Shown: piece after piece, positions 1 through 11,071 of the stretch
Position numbering within the stretch: the stretch's first letter is position 1
How the letters are laid out: each line of letters begins with the position of its first letter
NCBI GenBank assembly: GCA_963695175.1
Contig: CAVOGG010000004.1
Coordinates: 496,001-560,000 of the forward strand
Source: Fodinibacter sp963695175
Lineage (GTDB): Bacteria > Actinomycetota > Actinomycetes > Actinomycetales > Dermatophilaceae
DNA length: 64,000 nt
Reading direction: 5' to 3'
Translations under genes and position numbers: made by a program
Notes under the pieces: model-generated
The model's database searches: none
What the model was told of the DNA's origin: nothing
Seen by the model: only the letters and a program-made list of their open reading frames with translations

Positions 1-85
1 GGCCCACCTTGAGGTAGAGCCCCAACAGGGCCCCGACCAGCAGCGCCGCACCACCGACGAACCCCCACCACGCAGCCTCGAGCAC
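1..85 (-). CDS. N-terminus of a probable ZIP-family metal transporter (partial)
   Basis: Only the first 28 codons are in the window; the gene continues to the left. Reading leftward from a GTG at 85 gives a start MLEAAWWGFVGGAALL followed by VGALLGLYLKVG, a single hydrophobic segment rich in Gly and Leu. This resembles the first membrane helix of bacterial ZIP (ZRT/IRT-like) transporters, which carry divalent metals across the cytoplasmic membrane. The gene is divergent from the AAA ATPase at 170 and shares the short intergenic region with it. No catalytic or metal-binding helix is visible, so the family call rests on the N-terminus only; another small membrane protein is possible. Confidence 0.45.
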   Translation of the reverse strand, partial: MLEAAWWGFVGGAALLVGALLGLYLKVG

Positions 86-157
86 GGAGCCAACCTAGTG
101 TCGCGACACGGCCTAGCGGTGTATCGCGATGTATGCGGTCAGCGCTAGAGAGGCGTA

Positions 158-163
158 TACCCT
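158..163 (+). promoter_or_regulatory. -10 box (TACCCT) of a leaderless promoter for the AAA ATPase gene
   Basis: TACCCT matches TANNNT and ends six bases before the GTG at 170, so transcription should begin at or next to the start codon. No Shine-Dalgarno sequence is visible between box and start. Confidence 0.5.
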
Positions 164-169
164 CCGATC

Positions 170-1375
170 GTGGACCCGATCCGGAACCCCTACGCCCCCG
201 GCGCCGGCCAGCGCCCGCCCGAGCTCGCCGGTCGCGACGAGCAGCTCGACGCGTTCGACGTCGTGCTCGAGCGGGTGGCCCGTGGACGCCCCGAGCGCTC
301 GATCGTGCTCACCGGTCTGCGCGGGGTCGGCAAGACCGTGCTGCTCAACGCGCTGCGCTCGGCGGCGGTGCGTGCCGGGTGGGGCACCGGCAAGCTCGAG
401 GCCAGGCCCGACCAGTCGCTGCGCCGCCCCCTCGCGTCGGCGGTGCACCAGGCGGTGCGCGAGCTCGGTCCGGCCGGTGGGGCCGGCGACCACGCGCTCG
501 GCGTGGTGAAGGCGTTCGCGCAGCGCGAGCCGGCCGGTGGGTCGGGCCGTGGGGCCGCCAAGCTGCGCGACCGGTGGAACCCCGGCATCACCGTGCCGGC
601 CGTCACCGGCCGAGCCGACTCGGGCGACATCGAGATCGACCTCGTCGAGCTGCTGTCCGACCTCGGCGGCACCGCCTCCGACACCGGCCGTGGCATCGCG
701 GTGTTCATCGACGAGATGCAGGACCTCGGCCCCGACGACGTCTCCGCCCTGTGTGCCGCCTGCCACGAGATCTCGCAGGCGCGGCTGCCGGTCATCGTCG
801 TCGGCGCAGGGCTGCCGCACTTGCCTTCGGTGCTGTCGGCGTCGAAGTCATACTCGGAGAGACTCTTTCGCTACTCGCGCATCGACCGGCTCGACCGGGC
901 CGCCGCCGACGCCGCCCTGGCCCTCCCGGCCGAGGACGAGGACGCCGGGTTCACCTCCGAGGCCCTCGAGGCTATGTATGCCGCGACCGGCGGCTACCCG
1001 TACTTCATCCAGGCGTACGGCAAGGCGGTCTGGGACCTCGCCCCGGCATCCCCGATGACGGTCGACGACGTCGCGGTCGCAGCGCCGGAGGCCGAGTCCG
1101 AGCTGGCCGTCGGCTTCTTCGGGTCGCGCTTCGAGCGGGCCACCCCCGGCGAGCGCGAGTACCTGCGCGCGATGGCCGACGTCGCCGTCGAGCTGGGTGA
1201 CGAGACGGATGCCGTGCCCACCGCCGACGTCGCGGCCCACCTCGCGCGCAAGCCGCAGTCGCTCTCGCCGGCACGCGACGCCCTGCTCAAGAAGGGGCTG
1301 ATCTACTCGGGCGAGCGGGGGCGGATCGCCTTCACCGTGCCGCACTTCGGCCGGTACCTGCGCGAGCACGCCTGA
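170..1375 (+). CDS. AAA family ATP-binding protein (Orc1/Cdc6-like ATPase fold)
   Basis: A 401-residue P-loop ATPase. Walker A is GLRGVGKT at residues 49-56 and Walker B is FIDEMQ at 179-184. The remaining C-terminal region (about 310-401) looks like a winged-helix segment (ADVAAHLARKPQSL...LLKKGLIY). This order, a short N-terminal GRDEQL motif, the AAA core and a C-terminal helix-turn-helix, is seen in bacterial proteins of the STAND/Orc-like group, whose targets are mostly unknown. It is not linked to an obvious partner: the left neighbour is divergent and the right neighbour (NTF2-like) starts 53 bases downstream. Start: GTG at 170, supported by a -10 box six bases upstream. Cytoplasmic; function unknown beyond ATP binding. 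Confidence 0.75.
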   Translation: MDPIRNPYAPGAGQRPPELAGRDEQLDAFDVVLERVARGRPERSIVLTGLRGVGKTVLLNALRSAAVRAGWGTGKLEARPDQSLRRPLASAVHQAVRELGPAGGAGDHALGVVKAFAQREPAGGSGRGAAKLRDRWNPGITVPAVTGRADSGDIEIDLVELLSDLGGTASDTGRGIAVFIDEMQDLGPDDVSALCAACHEISQARLPVIVVGAGLPHLPSVLSASKSYSERLFRYSRIDRLDRAAADAALALPAEDEDAGFTSEALEAMYAATGGYPYFIQAYGKAVWDLAPASPMTVDDVAVAAPEAESELAVGFFGSRFERATPGEREYLRAMADVAVELGDETDAVPTADVAAHLARKPQSLSPARDALLKKGLIYSGERGRIAFTVPHFGRYLREHA

Positions 1376-1428
1376 CCCGGGTGGCCGGCGGCTCGCCACG
1401 GAGCGCGGGTGCGGTGTAGGAGAGAGGG

Positions 1429-1836
1429 ATGGAGACACCACCACCTTCGGCCGAGCTCGACCGACAGGTCGCCACCTTCGCCGGCGACTGGCTACGCCTG
1501 GGCGAGCCCGGCGTCGGTGCCGCACTGGTCGCCGACCCGATCCTCGTCCTCGGCGCCGACGGCACGATGCCGGTGCCCCGCGCCGCGTTCCTGGCCGCGG
1601 TCGCGGGCCGCGCCGCAGCCGTGGCCGGGGCCGGCGCGCCGCCCACCGAGCTGACCGGAGCCACGGCCGTGCCCCTGGGTGACCGGATGGTGCTGGCCAC
1701 GATCAGCTGGTCGTTCGGCGAGGGCGACCGGGCCGCGATGCTGGTCAGCGACTTCCTGCTGCAGCGCGACGGCGAGGCCGGGCTGCGCTGTGTGGCCTAC
1801 CTGCCACGAACCTCCGTGCTCGACCACGTCGACTGA
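1429..1836 (+). CDS. NTF2-like / SnoaL-type small protein
   Basis: A 135-residue protein of the size and composition of the NTF2-like (SnoaL/DUF4440) cone fold: an N-terminal helix (ELDRQVATFAGDWLRL), then alternating strands with ...PILVLGADGTMPVPRAAFLAAV... and a closing strand pair (MLVSDFLLQRDG..LRCVAYLPRTSV). This fold binds small hydrophobic ligands or acts as an isomerase or scaffold; no catalytic residues can be assigned. The start ATG has a strong ribosome site (GGAGAGAGG). It lies between the AAA ATPase and the methyltransferase, all on the same strand, possibly a loose operon. Confidence 0.55.
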   Translation: METPPPSAELDRQVATFAGDWLRLGEPGVGAALVADPILVLGADGTMPVPRAAFLAAVAGRAAAVAGAGAPPTELTGATAVPLGDRMVLATISWSFGEGDRAAMLVSDFLLQRDGEAGLRCVAYLPRTSVLDHVD

Positions 1837-1895
1837 GCTCGTGCCCAGGGCGGGCTGCGTCGCGCCGCCGTCCCGGTCGTTGGCACACTGGTGGC

Positions 1896-2729
1896 ATGGC
1901 GCAGACGACGGGGGACGAACGCCGAACCCATGTCCGCCGGTACTACGACGTCAACACCTGGAAGTTCCTGCTCACGGGCAGCCAGCGGGCGATCCACCGG
2001 GAGCTGTGGGGGCCCGGGGTCGCGAACCGCCGCGAGGCCGTCCACCACGCCCACGCGCTGGTGCTCGACGAGCTCGGCCCGGACGACCGGCGGGTGCTCG
2101 ACCTGGGCTGTGGGGTCGGGACGGCCGCGCTCTACCTCGCCGACCGGCGGCCGGTCGAGGTCGTGGGCATCTCGATCAGCCCGGCCCAGATCCGGCTCGC
2201 GGACCGGTACGCCGCGCAGGGCGGGCCGCGCCCGGGCAGCGTGCAGTTCAGGGTGGCCGACTTCACCGAGCTGCCGGGCGACCTCGCCGACGTCGACCTG
2301 GCCTTCGCGATCGAGTCGTTCGTGCACGCCGACCCGGCCGCCGGGTTCTTTCGCGAGGCCGCCCGCGTCCTGCGGCCGGGCGGGGCGCTGGTCGTCATCG
2401 ACGACGTCCTCGCCGGTGACCCGTCCGACCCACGGCTCGACGACTTCCGGAAGGGGTGGCACGCACCGGCCGTCATCTCCGTCGAGGAAGCGGCCGAGCT
2501 GGCCGCTGACGCCGGGCTGGACCTGGTCGGCTCCCGCGACCTGTCGCCGCTGCAGCGGCTCCGGCGCCCGCGCGACCGGTTCATCGGCGCCGCCCAGCCA
2601 CTGCTCCGCCTCGGGCGCGGCCGTTCGATGTGGGCCGACTCCATGGTCGGCGGGGACGCCCTGCAGCGACTTCACCTCGACGGCGTGCTGGAGTACCGCC
2701 TGCTCCGCTTCGTCCGCAGACCCGGTTAG
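1896..2729 (+). CDS. Class I SAM-dependent methyltransferase
   Basis: A 277-residue methyltransferase with a Rossmann-like SAM fold. Motif I is VLDLGCGVGT at 67-76, the acidic end of strand 2 follows near VVGISIS, and VLRPGGALVVIDD near residues 155-167 is the typical post-motif III segment. The N-terminal RRYYDVNTWKFL and the overall layout resemble small-molecule C-methyltransferases of the geranyl diphosphate/sterol methyltransferase type, but the substrate cannot be told. Upstream CACACT lies six bases before the ATG, so the transcript may be leaderless. The 3' end overlaps the convergent helR gene by four bases. Confidence 0.8.
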   Translation: MAQTTGDERRTHVRRYYDVNTWKFLLTGSQRAIHRELWGPGVANRREAVHHAHALVLDELGPDDRRVLDLGCGVGTAALYLADRRPVEVVGISISPAQIRLADRYAAQGGPRPGSVQFRVADFTELPGDLADVDLAFAIESFVHADPAAGFFREAARVLRPGGALVVIDDVLAGDPSDPRLDDFRKGWHAPAVISVEEAAELAADAGLDLVGSRDLSPLQRLRRPRDRFIGAAQPLLRLGRGRSMWADSMVGGDALQRLHLDGVLEYRLLRFVRRPG

Positions 2730-4931
2730 CCGCTCGTGAGGATGGCGAGCTGCTGGGTCGCGCGGGTCATGGCGACGTAGCGGTCGACGGCTCCCTCGAT
2801 GCCCTCGCCGAAGTGCTGCGGGTCGACGAGCACGACGAGGTCGAACTCCAGGCCCTTCGCCAGCTGTGGCGTCAGCGAGCGGACCCGTGGCGTCGCCGCG
2901 AACGTGGGGTCGCCGATGACGCACGCGACGCCCTCCGCGTGCTCCGCGAGCCACTGGTCGAGGAGCACCGCGCAGGTCTGAGGCGGGGCCGTGGACGACG
3001 GGCAGGTCGGTGCTGCGGATCGAGGTCGGCACGTTGGCGTCCGGGATCGCGGCCCGGATGACGGGTTCGGCCTCGGCCATGACCGCCTGCGGCGTGCGGT
3101 AGTTGACGTTGAGCGACGCGACGTCGATGCGGTGCAGGCCGGCGCGTTCGAGCCGCTCCCGCCACGACTCGGTGAACCCGTGCCTGGCCTGCGCGCGGTC
3201 GCCGACGATGGTCAGGCTGCGCGACGGGCAGCGGCCCAGCACCATCTGCCACTCCGCGTCGGTCAGCTCCTGCGCCTCGTCGACGACGACGTGCGCGAAC
3301 GGCCCGGCGAGGAGGTCGGCGGCGTGGGTCGGCACGGCATCCTCGTCGACGAGGGCCGTGCGCAGGTCCTGGCCGCGCAGCATCGACATCACGTGCATCT
3401 CGGAGTCGTCGGTCGCGATCAGGTCGGTGACGACATCGGCCATCCGCTCCCGCTCGGCGGCGTCGGTGGCCTCACGGCGGGCGCGGCGTCGGGGTGCGTC
3501 CGGGTCGCCCAGGCGCCTGCGGGCGGCGTCGAGCAGGGGCAGGTCCGACACCGTCCAGGCGGTCGGGTCGTCGCGCTGCAGGGCGAACAGCTCGTCGCGC
3601 TCCAGCCACGGCGCGCACCGGCGCAGGTAGGCCGGCACGGTCCACAGGTCACCGACGAGGTCGGTCGGCTCGATCAGCGGCCACGCCCGGCCGAACGCCT
3701 CGACGAGCTCGCGGTTGGCGGCGAGGGCGCGGCGGAGCATCGCCTGCGGGTCCTCGGCGATGGCGCCGTAGGCGTCGAAGTCGTCGCCGCTGTGCGGGCC
3801 CCCCTCGTCGACCTCCTCCTGCAGCTTGTCGACGAGGATGTCGAGCAGCGCCTCCCAGACCGCGTCGCGGCTCTCGTTGTGCGCGGCGCCGGGCTGCGGG
3901 GTGTCGAAGGCGTCGGACCAGTCGGCGGTGCCGACCCAGACGTCGCCCCAGGGCGTGGTGACCTCCATGCCCTCGCTGGGCGGCTCCTCGTACAGGCGCA
4001 CCGCCGGCTCGACCGCGGCCACCAGCCGTGCGTCGGCCTTCAGCCGGGCCACTCGCGGGTCGGCCTCCTCGGCGGCCGTCGCCCCCTCCGGCACGAGGTC
4101 GCGCAGCGTGCAGGTCTGCACCCCCTCCTCGCCGAGGCTGGGCAGCACGTCGGCGACGTACGCGAGGTAGGGCTGGTGCGGGCCGACGAACAGCACGCCG
4201 CCCTTGCGGTGGCCCAGGCGCGGGTCGGAGTACAACAGGTAGGCGGTGCGGTGCAGCGCGACGACGGTCTTGCCGGTGCCCGGGCCGCCGTCGACGACGA
4301 GCGCACCCTTCGACCCGGCCCGGACGATGGCGTCCTGGTCGGCCGCGATGGTGCCCAGCACGTCGCGCATCCGGGCCGAGCGGGTGGCGCCGAGGCTGGC
4401 GATGAAGGCGGACTGGTCGTCCAAGGCAGCGGCGTGCTCCACGAACCCGTCGGTGGTGAACACCTCGTCCCAGTAGTCGCTGACCCGGCCCCCGGTCCAC
4501 CGGTAGCGGCGCCGGCTGACCAGGCCCATCGGGTCGGCGTGGGTCGCACCGAAGAACGGCTCGGCCACCGGTGAGCGCCAGTCGACGAGCAGCCGCTCCC
4601 CGTCGGCGTCGGTGAGGCCCAACCGCCCGACGTAGACCGTCTTGGCGTCGTCGGCGGGCACCATGTGCCCGAGACAGAGGTCCAGGCCGTAGCGCCGCAG
4701 GGCGCGCAGCCGAGCGGTGAGGCGGTGCACCTCGAGGTCGCGGTCCAGGGCGGCCTGACCCGTGCCGGCCGGTGCCCGCCGGGCGGCGTCGAGTCGGCCG
4801 GACAGGTCGGCGATCGCGTGCTCGAGGCTGCTCGCGATGACCGCGAAGCGGCGCTCGTCGTCGGCGATGAGGGCCGGGTCGGCCTTGGCGGCCAGGTGCT
4901 CGGGCAGGGCGAACGCGGTGGGTGAAGTCAT
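2726..4931 (-). CDS. helR: HelD/HelR-type RNA polymerase recycling ATPase, frameshifted
   Basis: UvrD-like superfamily 1 helicase of the HelD group, which frees stalled RNA polymerase from DNA; the HelR subgroup of actinobacteria is linked to rifampicin tolerance. From ATG 4931: N-terminal coiled region, LLVDWRSPVAEPFF at 114-127, Walker A GGPGTGKT at 215-222, later VVVDEAQEL (Walker B) and VGDRAQ. The first frame reads through ...STDLPVVHGPAS and then loses homology; the last 75-80 residues (DQWLAEHAEG...YVAMTRATQQLAIL, helicase motif VI) lie in the next frame. Removing one base, for example from GGGG at 2985-2988, joins both frames into exactly 735 codons. Upstream in-frame codons to 5012 are arginine-rich and unlikely to be coding. 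Either a sequence error or a recent mutation. Confidence 0.8.
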
Positions 4932-5042
4932 CTGGTCGTCGGCTCCGATCGTGGCGCGGCGGGCCGGACCCCCCAGTCGGTCCCGGCCTCGGCCGGTGAT
5001 TCTGCGCCACAAGGGGGGCCTTGCCGCAAGCCCCCCGGTCGG

Positions 5043-7430
<2,388 letters not shown>

Positions 7431-7587
7431 CGTTGGTCTCCTCAGGTCGGGCGGATGCCGGGACGCGGCCCCCGCCGTCGTCGCTCGGCCCGCCCAGACT
7501 AGGGGGGCCGCCGCGGGCGGCGCTTCTTCGTTCCTGACTCCCGGTGCCCACCATGCGGGCAGGGCGAGACGGCTGGTGCCCGCTGTC

Positions 7588-7611
7588 GATAACGTCGGAT
7601 AACTGTTATCC
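7588..7611. promoter_or_regulatory. GATAAC palindrome, probable operator of the peroxiredoxin gene
   Basis: GGATAAC-T-GTTATCC at 7597-7611 is a perfect 7-1-7 inverted repeat, preceded by another GATAAC half-site at 7588-7593. It ends 16 bases before the peroxiredoxin ATG, and just upstream of the AGGAG ribosome site, so a bound regulator would cover the promoter or the transcription start. The regulator is not encoded nearby; a peroxide sensor is a reasonable guess given the target. Confidence 0.55.
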
Positions 7612-7627
7612 AAACCAGGAGTGATAA

Positions 7628-8257
7628 ATGTCCATCCGCCTCGGGGACACCGCGCCCGACTTCACCGCTGAGACGACCGCCGGCCTGCTCTCCTTCCACG
7701 AGTGGAAGAACGGCTCCTGGGCGATCCTGTTCAGCCACCCCGCCGACTTCACGCCGGTCTGCACCACCGAGCTCGGCCGCACCGCCGCGCTCTCGGGCGA
7801 GTTCGCCGCACGCAACGCCAAGCCGATCGCGGTGTCCGTCGACTCGATCGAGCAGCACCACCGGTGGATCCCGGACATCGCCGAGGTCGCTGGGGTGCCC
7901 GTCGACTTCCCGATCATCGCCGACCAGGACCGCGCTGTGGCGCAGGCCTACGACATGATCCACCCCGGCGAGGGCGACACCTCGACGGTGCGGTCGGTCT
8001 TCCTCATCGACCCGAACAACAAGGTGCGCCTGACCATCACCTACCCGAAGTCGGTGGGCCGCAACTTCACCGAGATCCTGCGCGCGCTCGACGCGCTGCA
8101 GGCGACCGACGGTGCCCCGATCTCGACGCCGGCCGAGTGGGTGCCGGGCGAGCGCGTCATCGTCGCGCCGACCATCTCCACCGCCGACGCGCAGGAGCGC
8201 TTCGCGAACGTCGACGAGGTCACGCCCTACCTCCGGTTCGCCGACGCACCGGCCTGA
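7628..8257 (+). CDS. 1-Cys peroxiredoxin (Prx6/AhpC-TSA family)
   Basis: A 209-residue thiol peroxidase. The active-site signature HPADFTPVCTTEL places the peroxidatic cysteine at residue 45, with the conserved Thr42; the conserved Arg is in STVRSVF. No other cysteine occurs, so it belongs to the 1-Cys type and needs an external thiol for recycling. The C-terminal extension (TPAEWVPGERVIVAPTIS) is typical of the Prx6 subfamily. It reduces hydrogen peroxide and organic hydroperoxides in the cytoplasm. ATG 7628 follows AGGAGTGATAA. The gene sits behind a GATAAC palindrome and its 3' end overlaps the convergent phosphoesterase by 31 bases. Confidence 0.92.
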   Translation: MSIRLGDTAPDFTAETTAGLLSFHEWKNGSWAILFSHPADFTPVCTTELGRTAALSGEFAARNAKPIAVSVDSIEQHHRWIPDIAEVAGVPVDFPIIADQDRAVAQAYDMIHPGEGDTSTVRSVFLIDPNNKVRLTITYPKSVGRNFTEILRALDALQATDGAPISTPAEWVPGERVIVAPTISTADAQERFANVDEVTPYLRFADAPA

Positions 8258-8787
8258 GGTCTCGGGAGGCGGTGCACGACGACGTCGTGCACCGCGCCCT
8301 CGGCCAGGCGGCACGTCATCCAGGTGCAGTACGGCTGGCGGCGCCGGTCGGTCGGCGACCCGGGGTTGAGCAGCCGTAGCCCGGAATAGGTTGTGTCCCA
8401 GGGAATGTGGCTGTGCCCGAAGATGAGTAGGTCGGTGTCGGGATAGGCCGCCCGCATCCGCTCCTCGCGGCGCTCCTTGGTCCCCGTCTCGTGCACCACG
8501 GCGATGCGCACCCCGCCGAGGGTCGCCCGAGCGACCTCGGGCAGCCGGGCGCGCAGCTCGGGGCCGTCGTTGTTGCCCCAGCAGGCCAGCAACGAGCGGC
8601 TGCGCGCCTGGAGGCCGTCGAGGGTCGCGAGGTCGACCCAGTCGCCGGCGTGCACCACGACGTCGGCACGGTCGACCTCGGCCCAGAGCGCGGCCGGCAG
8701 GTCGCGGGCGCGCAGCGGCAGGTGCGTGTCCGACATGAGCAGCACCCGGATGCCGGGTGCGTGCGCGCCGTCGGACGCGGGAGTCAC
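8227..8787 (-). CDS. Metallophosphoesterase (YfcE/MJ0936-like)
   Basis: A 186-residue calcineurin-like phosphoesterase. The metal ligands come in order: MSDTH near residue 20, HAGDWVD, CWGNND, VVHETG and FGHSHIPWD, all that a di-metal site needs. Members of this small subfamily hydrolyse phosphodiesters such as cyclic nucleotides in vitro; the natural substrate is not known here. The GTG start (8787) overlaps the stop of the upstream PPOX gene in GTGA, which indicates translational coupling. The 3' end runs into the convergent peroxiredoxin gene. Confidence 0.88.
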   Translation of the reverse strand: MTPASDGAHAPGIRVLLMSDTHLPLRARDLPAALWAEVDRADVVVHAGDWVDLATLDGLQARSRSLLACWGNNDGPELRARLPEVARATLGGVRIAVVHETGTKERREERMRAAYPDTDLLIFGHSHIPWDTTYSGLRLLNPGSPTDRRRQPYCTWMTCRLAEGAVHDVVVHRLPRPQAGASANRR

Positions 8788-9203
8788 CGCGGGTCGGCCT
8801 CGCCGGCGACGGGGGCCGGCGCGATGTGGATGATCTCGCGGCGCCGCTCGCCGCGTGCGAACACCCGCTCCGCGAGCATGACGACCTTGAACTGCAGGCC
8901 GTACTTGCCGGCGAGCAGACGGGTGACCCGGTCGACCTCGGCAGGGTCGTCGGAGACGGTGGCGTGGGCCTCCACCGGCACGACGTCGTCGGCGACGCGC
9001 CCGCGCCGGCTGCACTCGGCCACGGTCACTCGCGGGGTGTGGCCGATCCGCTTGAGCTTGCCCGTGCCGGCGGGGGTGGACACGGCGAGCCGGTCACCGT
9101 CGGAGACCACCCACACCGGGGTCGGCACGCCCTCACCGGTGCGGCGGAACGTCGTGAGCTGGATGAAGTCGCTTGCCCCGAGGGCGAGGGTGGTTGCCGG
9201 CAT
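8784..9203 (-). CDS. PPOX-class F420-dependent oxidoreductase
   Basis: A 139-residue split-barrel flavin/deazaflavin protein of the pyridoxamine-5'-phosphate oxidase class. The pattern FIQLTTFRRTGEGVPTPVWVVSDGDRLAVST followed by GKLKRIGHTPRVTVAECSRRG is characteristic of the actinobacterial F420-binding group (TIGR03666-like), in which the Lys-Arg-Ile segment contacts the cofactor phosphate. Such enzymes reduce small substrates with F420H2 or bind F420 or heme. First gene of a two-gene operon with the metallophosphoesterase (GTGA overlap). Substrate unknown. Confidence 0.75.
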   Translation of the reverse strand: MPATTLALGASDFIQLTTFRRTGEGVPTPVWVVSDGDRLAVSTPAGTGKLKRIGHTPRVTVAECSRRGRVADDVVPVEAHATVSDDPAEVDRVTRLLAGKYGLQFKVVMLAERVFARGERRREIIHIAPAPVAGEADPR

Positions 9204-9293
9204 GCCGCAAACCTATGCGCCGCTGGGGCCGGTGTGCGGTTCGGGACCCCGGGCAGGTCGGGGCTGTCGAAGGTGCGCTGGCCGGCGCCGGGC

Positions 9294-10541
9294 TCAGTCG
9301 CGCAGCGCGGCGCGCCTGGCCTCGAGGTGTCGGCGCTCGGGCGTCTCGTGGGTCAGGGCGATGGCGTGGTCGTAGGCGGCGGCCGCGTCGGCGGGTCGAC
9401 CCAGCCGGGTCAGCAGCTCGGCGCGGGTCGCCCAGGCGGGCTGGAAGCGCGCGGTGCGCCCGGCATCGGCGTCGAGCAGGGCCAGACCGGCGGCCGGTCC
9501 CTCGACCTGCGCGGTCACGGCCGCGAGGGCCGTGGCGCTGCCCAGGCTGGGGGCGACGACGGCGAGCGACCGGTGCAGCTCGAGCAGGGTCGGCCAGTCG
9601 GTGCGCCCGGTCTCGCGGCGCGCGCAGTGCACGGCCTGCACGGCGGCCTCGAGCTGGTAGCGCCCGACGACCCGGGCCGGGTGGGCGGCGCGGAGGTGGT
9701 CATGGGCGCGGGCGATCAGGTCGGCATCCCAGAGGGCGGTGTCCTGCGAGGCGAGCGGCACGAACCGGCCGTCGGGGGCGAACCGAGCCGGGCGGCGGGC
9801 GGCCGAGAGCTCGACGAGGGCGGCGAGGCCGTGCACCTCGGCGTCGGCGGGCACGAGCTCGGCGAGTACCTCGGCCAGGTGCAGCGCCTCGGGGGGCAGG
9901 TCGCGCTCGCCCGGGCCGGTCGACCACTCGATGACGTAGGCCGCGTACACGGCGGCGAGCACGGCATCCATCCGCTCCGGCAGCTGTGAGCGGTCGGGGA
10001 GCCGGAACGGGATCCGGTTGTCTCGGATGCGGTGCTTGGCGCGCACCAGCCGGGTCGCCATCGTGCGGGTGGGCACGGCGTAGCTGCGGGCGACCTGCTG
10101 GGCGGTGAACCCGAGCACGGTGTTGAGCATGAGCGGCGTGCGGTCGCCGACGGAGATCGCGGGGTGGGCGCAGACGAGCATCAGCTCGAGGCGGCGGTCG
10201 GGCACGGCATCCGGGTCGACGTCGTCGAGGTGCACGGGGGCGTGTGCGTCGGGGTCGAGAACGGTGGTGCGGGTCGCCTCAGCAGAGCGCCAGCGGTCGC
10301 GCTGCCGGTTGCGGGCGACGGTGAGCAGCCAGGCGTCCGCGCGGTCGGGGACGCCGTCGACCGGCCAGGTGCGCAGGGCCCGTTCGAAGGCGTCGGCGAG
10401 GGCGTCCTCGGCGCCGGCGATGTCGTGGGTGCCCGCCGCGACCAGCGCGAGAAGCCGGCCGTAGCTGGTGCGGGCGGCGAGCTCCGCCCGCACCAGCGCG
10501 GCACGGTGGTGGGGTGCCGCCGCCTCGGGCGGCTCGGTCAC
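9294..10541 (-). CDS. ECF42-type RNA polymerase sigma factor with C-terminal TPR-like extension
   Basis: A 415-residue sigma factor. Region 2 is in the N-terminal quarter (AEDALADAFERALRTWP...DAWLLTVARNRQRDRW) and region 4 near residues 140-170 (TPLMLNTVLGFTAQQVARSYAVPTRTMATRLVRAKHRIRD). The rest is a long helical C-terminal domain (DUF6596 type) ending in TPR-like repeats (LLTRLGRPADAAAAYDHAIAL), as in group ECF42, whose members have no anti-sigma factor and are tied to YCII/DGPF proteins. Its start GTG at 10541 overlaps the stop of such a gene. In this family the C-terminal domain is thought to control activity. A second pair lies at 23782-25358. Confidence 0.88.
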   Translation of the reverse strand: MTEPPEAAAPHHRAALVRAELAARTSYGRLLALVAAGTHDIAGAEDALADAFERALRTWPVDGVPDRADAWLLTVARNRQRDRWRSAEATRTTVLDPDAHAPVHLDDVDPDAVPDRRLELMLVCAHPAISVGDRTPLMLNTVLGFTAQQVARSYAVPTRTMATRLVRAKHRIRDNRIPFRLPDRSQLPERMDAVLAAVYAAYVIEWSTGPGERDLPPEALHLAEVLAELVPADAEVHGLAALVELSAARRPARFAPDGRFVPLASQDTALWDADLIARAHDHLRAAHPARVVGRYQLEAAVQAVHCARRETGRTDWPTLLELHRSLAVVAPSLGSATALAAVTAQVEGPAAGLALLDADAGRTARFQPAWATRAELLTRLGRPADAAAAYDHAIALTHETPERRHLEARRAALRD

Positions 10542-10921
10542 AGGTCGCAGCTCGCGGTCCACCCGCCGTTGACGAACGAGGTGTTGGCGGCCCGCACCTC
10601 CATGACGCCGAACTGCGCGCCGGGGCACTTCTCGGCCCAGCCGAGGGCGGCGTCGAGGTCGGGCACGTCGACGACGAAGACTCCGGCGAGGGCCTCCTTG
10701 GTCTCGGCGAACGGGCCGTCCTGTACGTCGAGGGATCCTCCGCGCAGGGTCAGGGTGGTGGTGGAGGCCGCGGAGGTGAGCACCTCGGCGGCGACGAGGA
10801 CGCCGGCCCCTTCCAGTGCGCGGCCGTACGCGCCGAACGCCTCCTGGGTCTCCTGGATGGTCTCCTCGGGGATGTCGCCTTGGGCCGGTTCGGCATAGCT
10901 CATGAGCAGCAGGTAGCGCAT
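10538..10921 (-). CDS. YCII/DGPF-domain protein, partner of the ECF42 sigma factor
   Basis: A 127-residue YCII-related protein with the hallmark DGPFAETKE. Start at ATG 10921 (MRYLLLMSYAEP), chosen because GAAGGAGAAC stands just upstream; codons further upstream have no ribosome site. DGPF proteins are almost always next to ECF42 sigma genes; their activity is unknown, though the YCII fold has a conserved His/Asp pair suggesting an enzyme. The stop overlaps the sigma gene start (GTGA), so both should be co-translated. Confidence 0.85.
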   Translation of the reverse strand: MRYLLLMSYAEPAQGDIPEETIQETQEAFGAYGRALEGAGVLVAAEVLTSAASTTTLTLRGGSLDVQDGPFAETKEALAGVFVVDVPDLDAALGWAEKCPGAQFGVMEVRAANTSFVNGGWTASCDL

Positions 10922-11071
10922 CTGCGGTTCTCCTTCGTGTCTGATGTCGATGGTACGAACGCTGCCCCGGTCGGGGGCGCTCACCGTGATGACGATCGGC
11001 GAGGGTCGAGATCGTCACCCGGTGTGGGTCGGTTGCGGCGGCCGACGCTGGAGACGGTCGAGGACGTCGCA

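Noticed and set aside
2991..4574. A 527-codon open frame on the plus strand opposite helR
   Set aside because: Its translation is Val/Gly/Arg-rich with no domain, while the opposite strand has clear helicase motifs; it is the GC-driven antisense shadow of helR.
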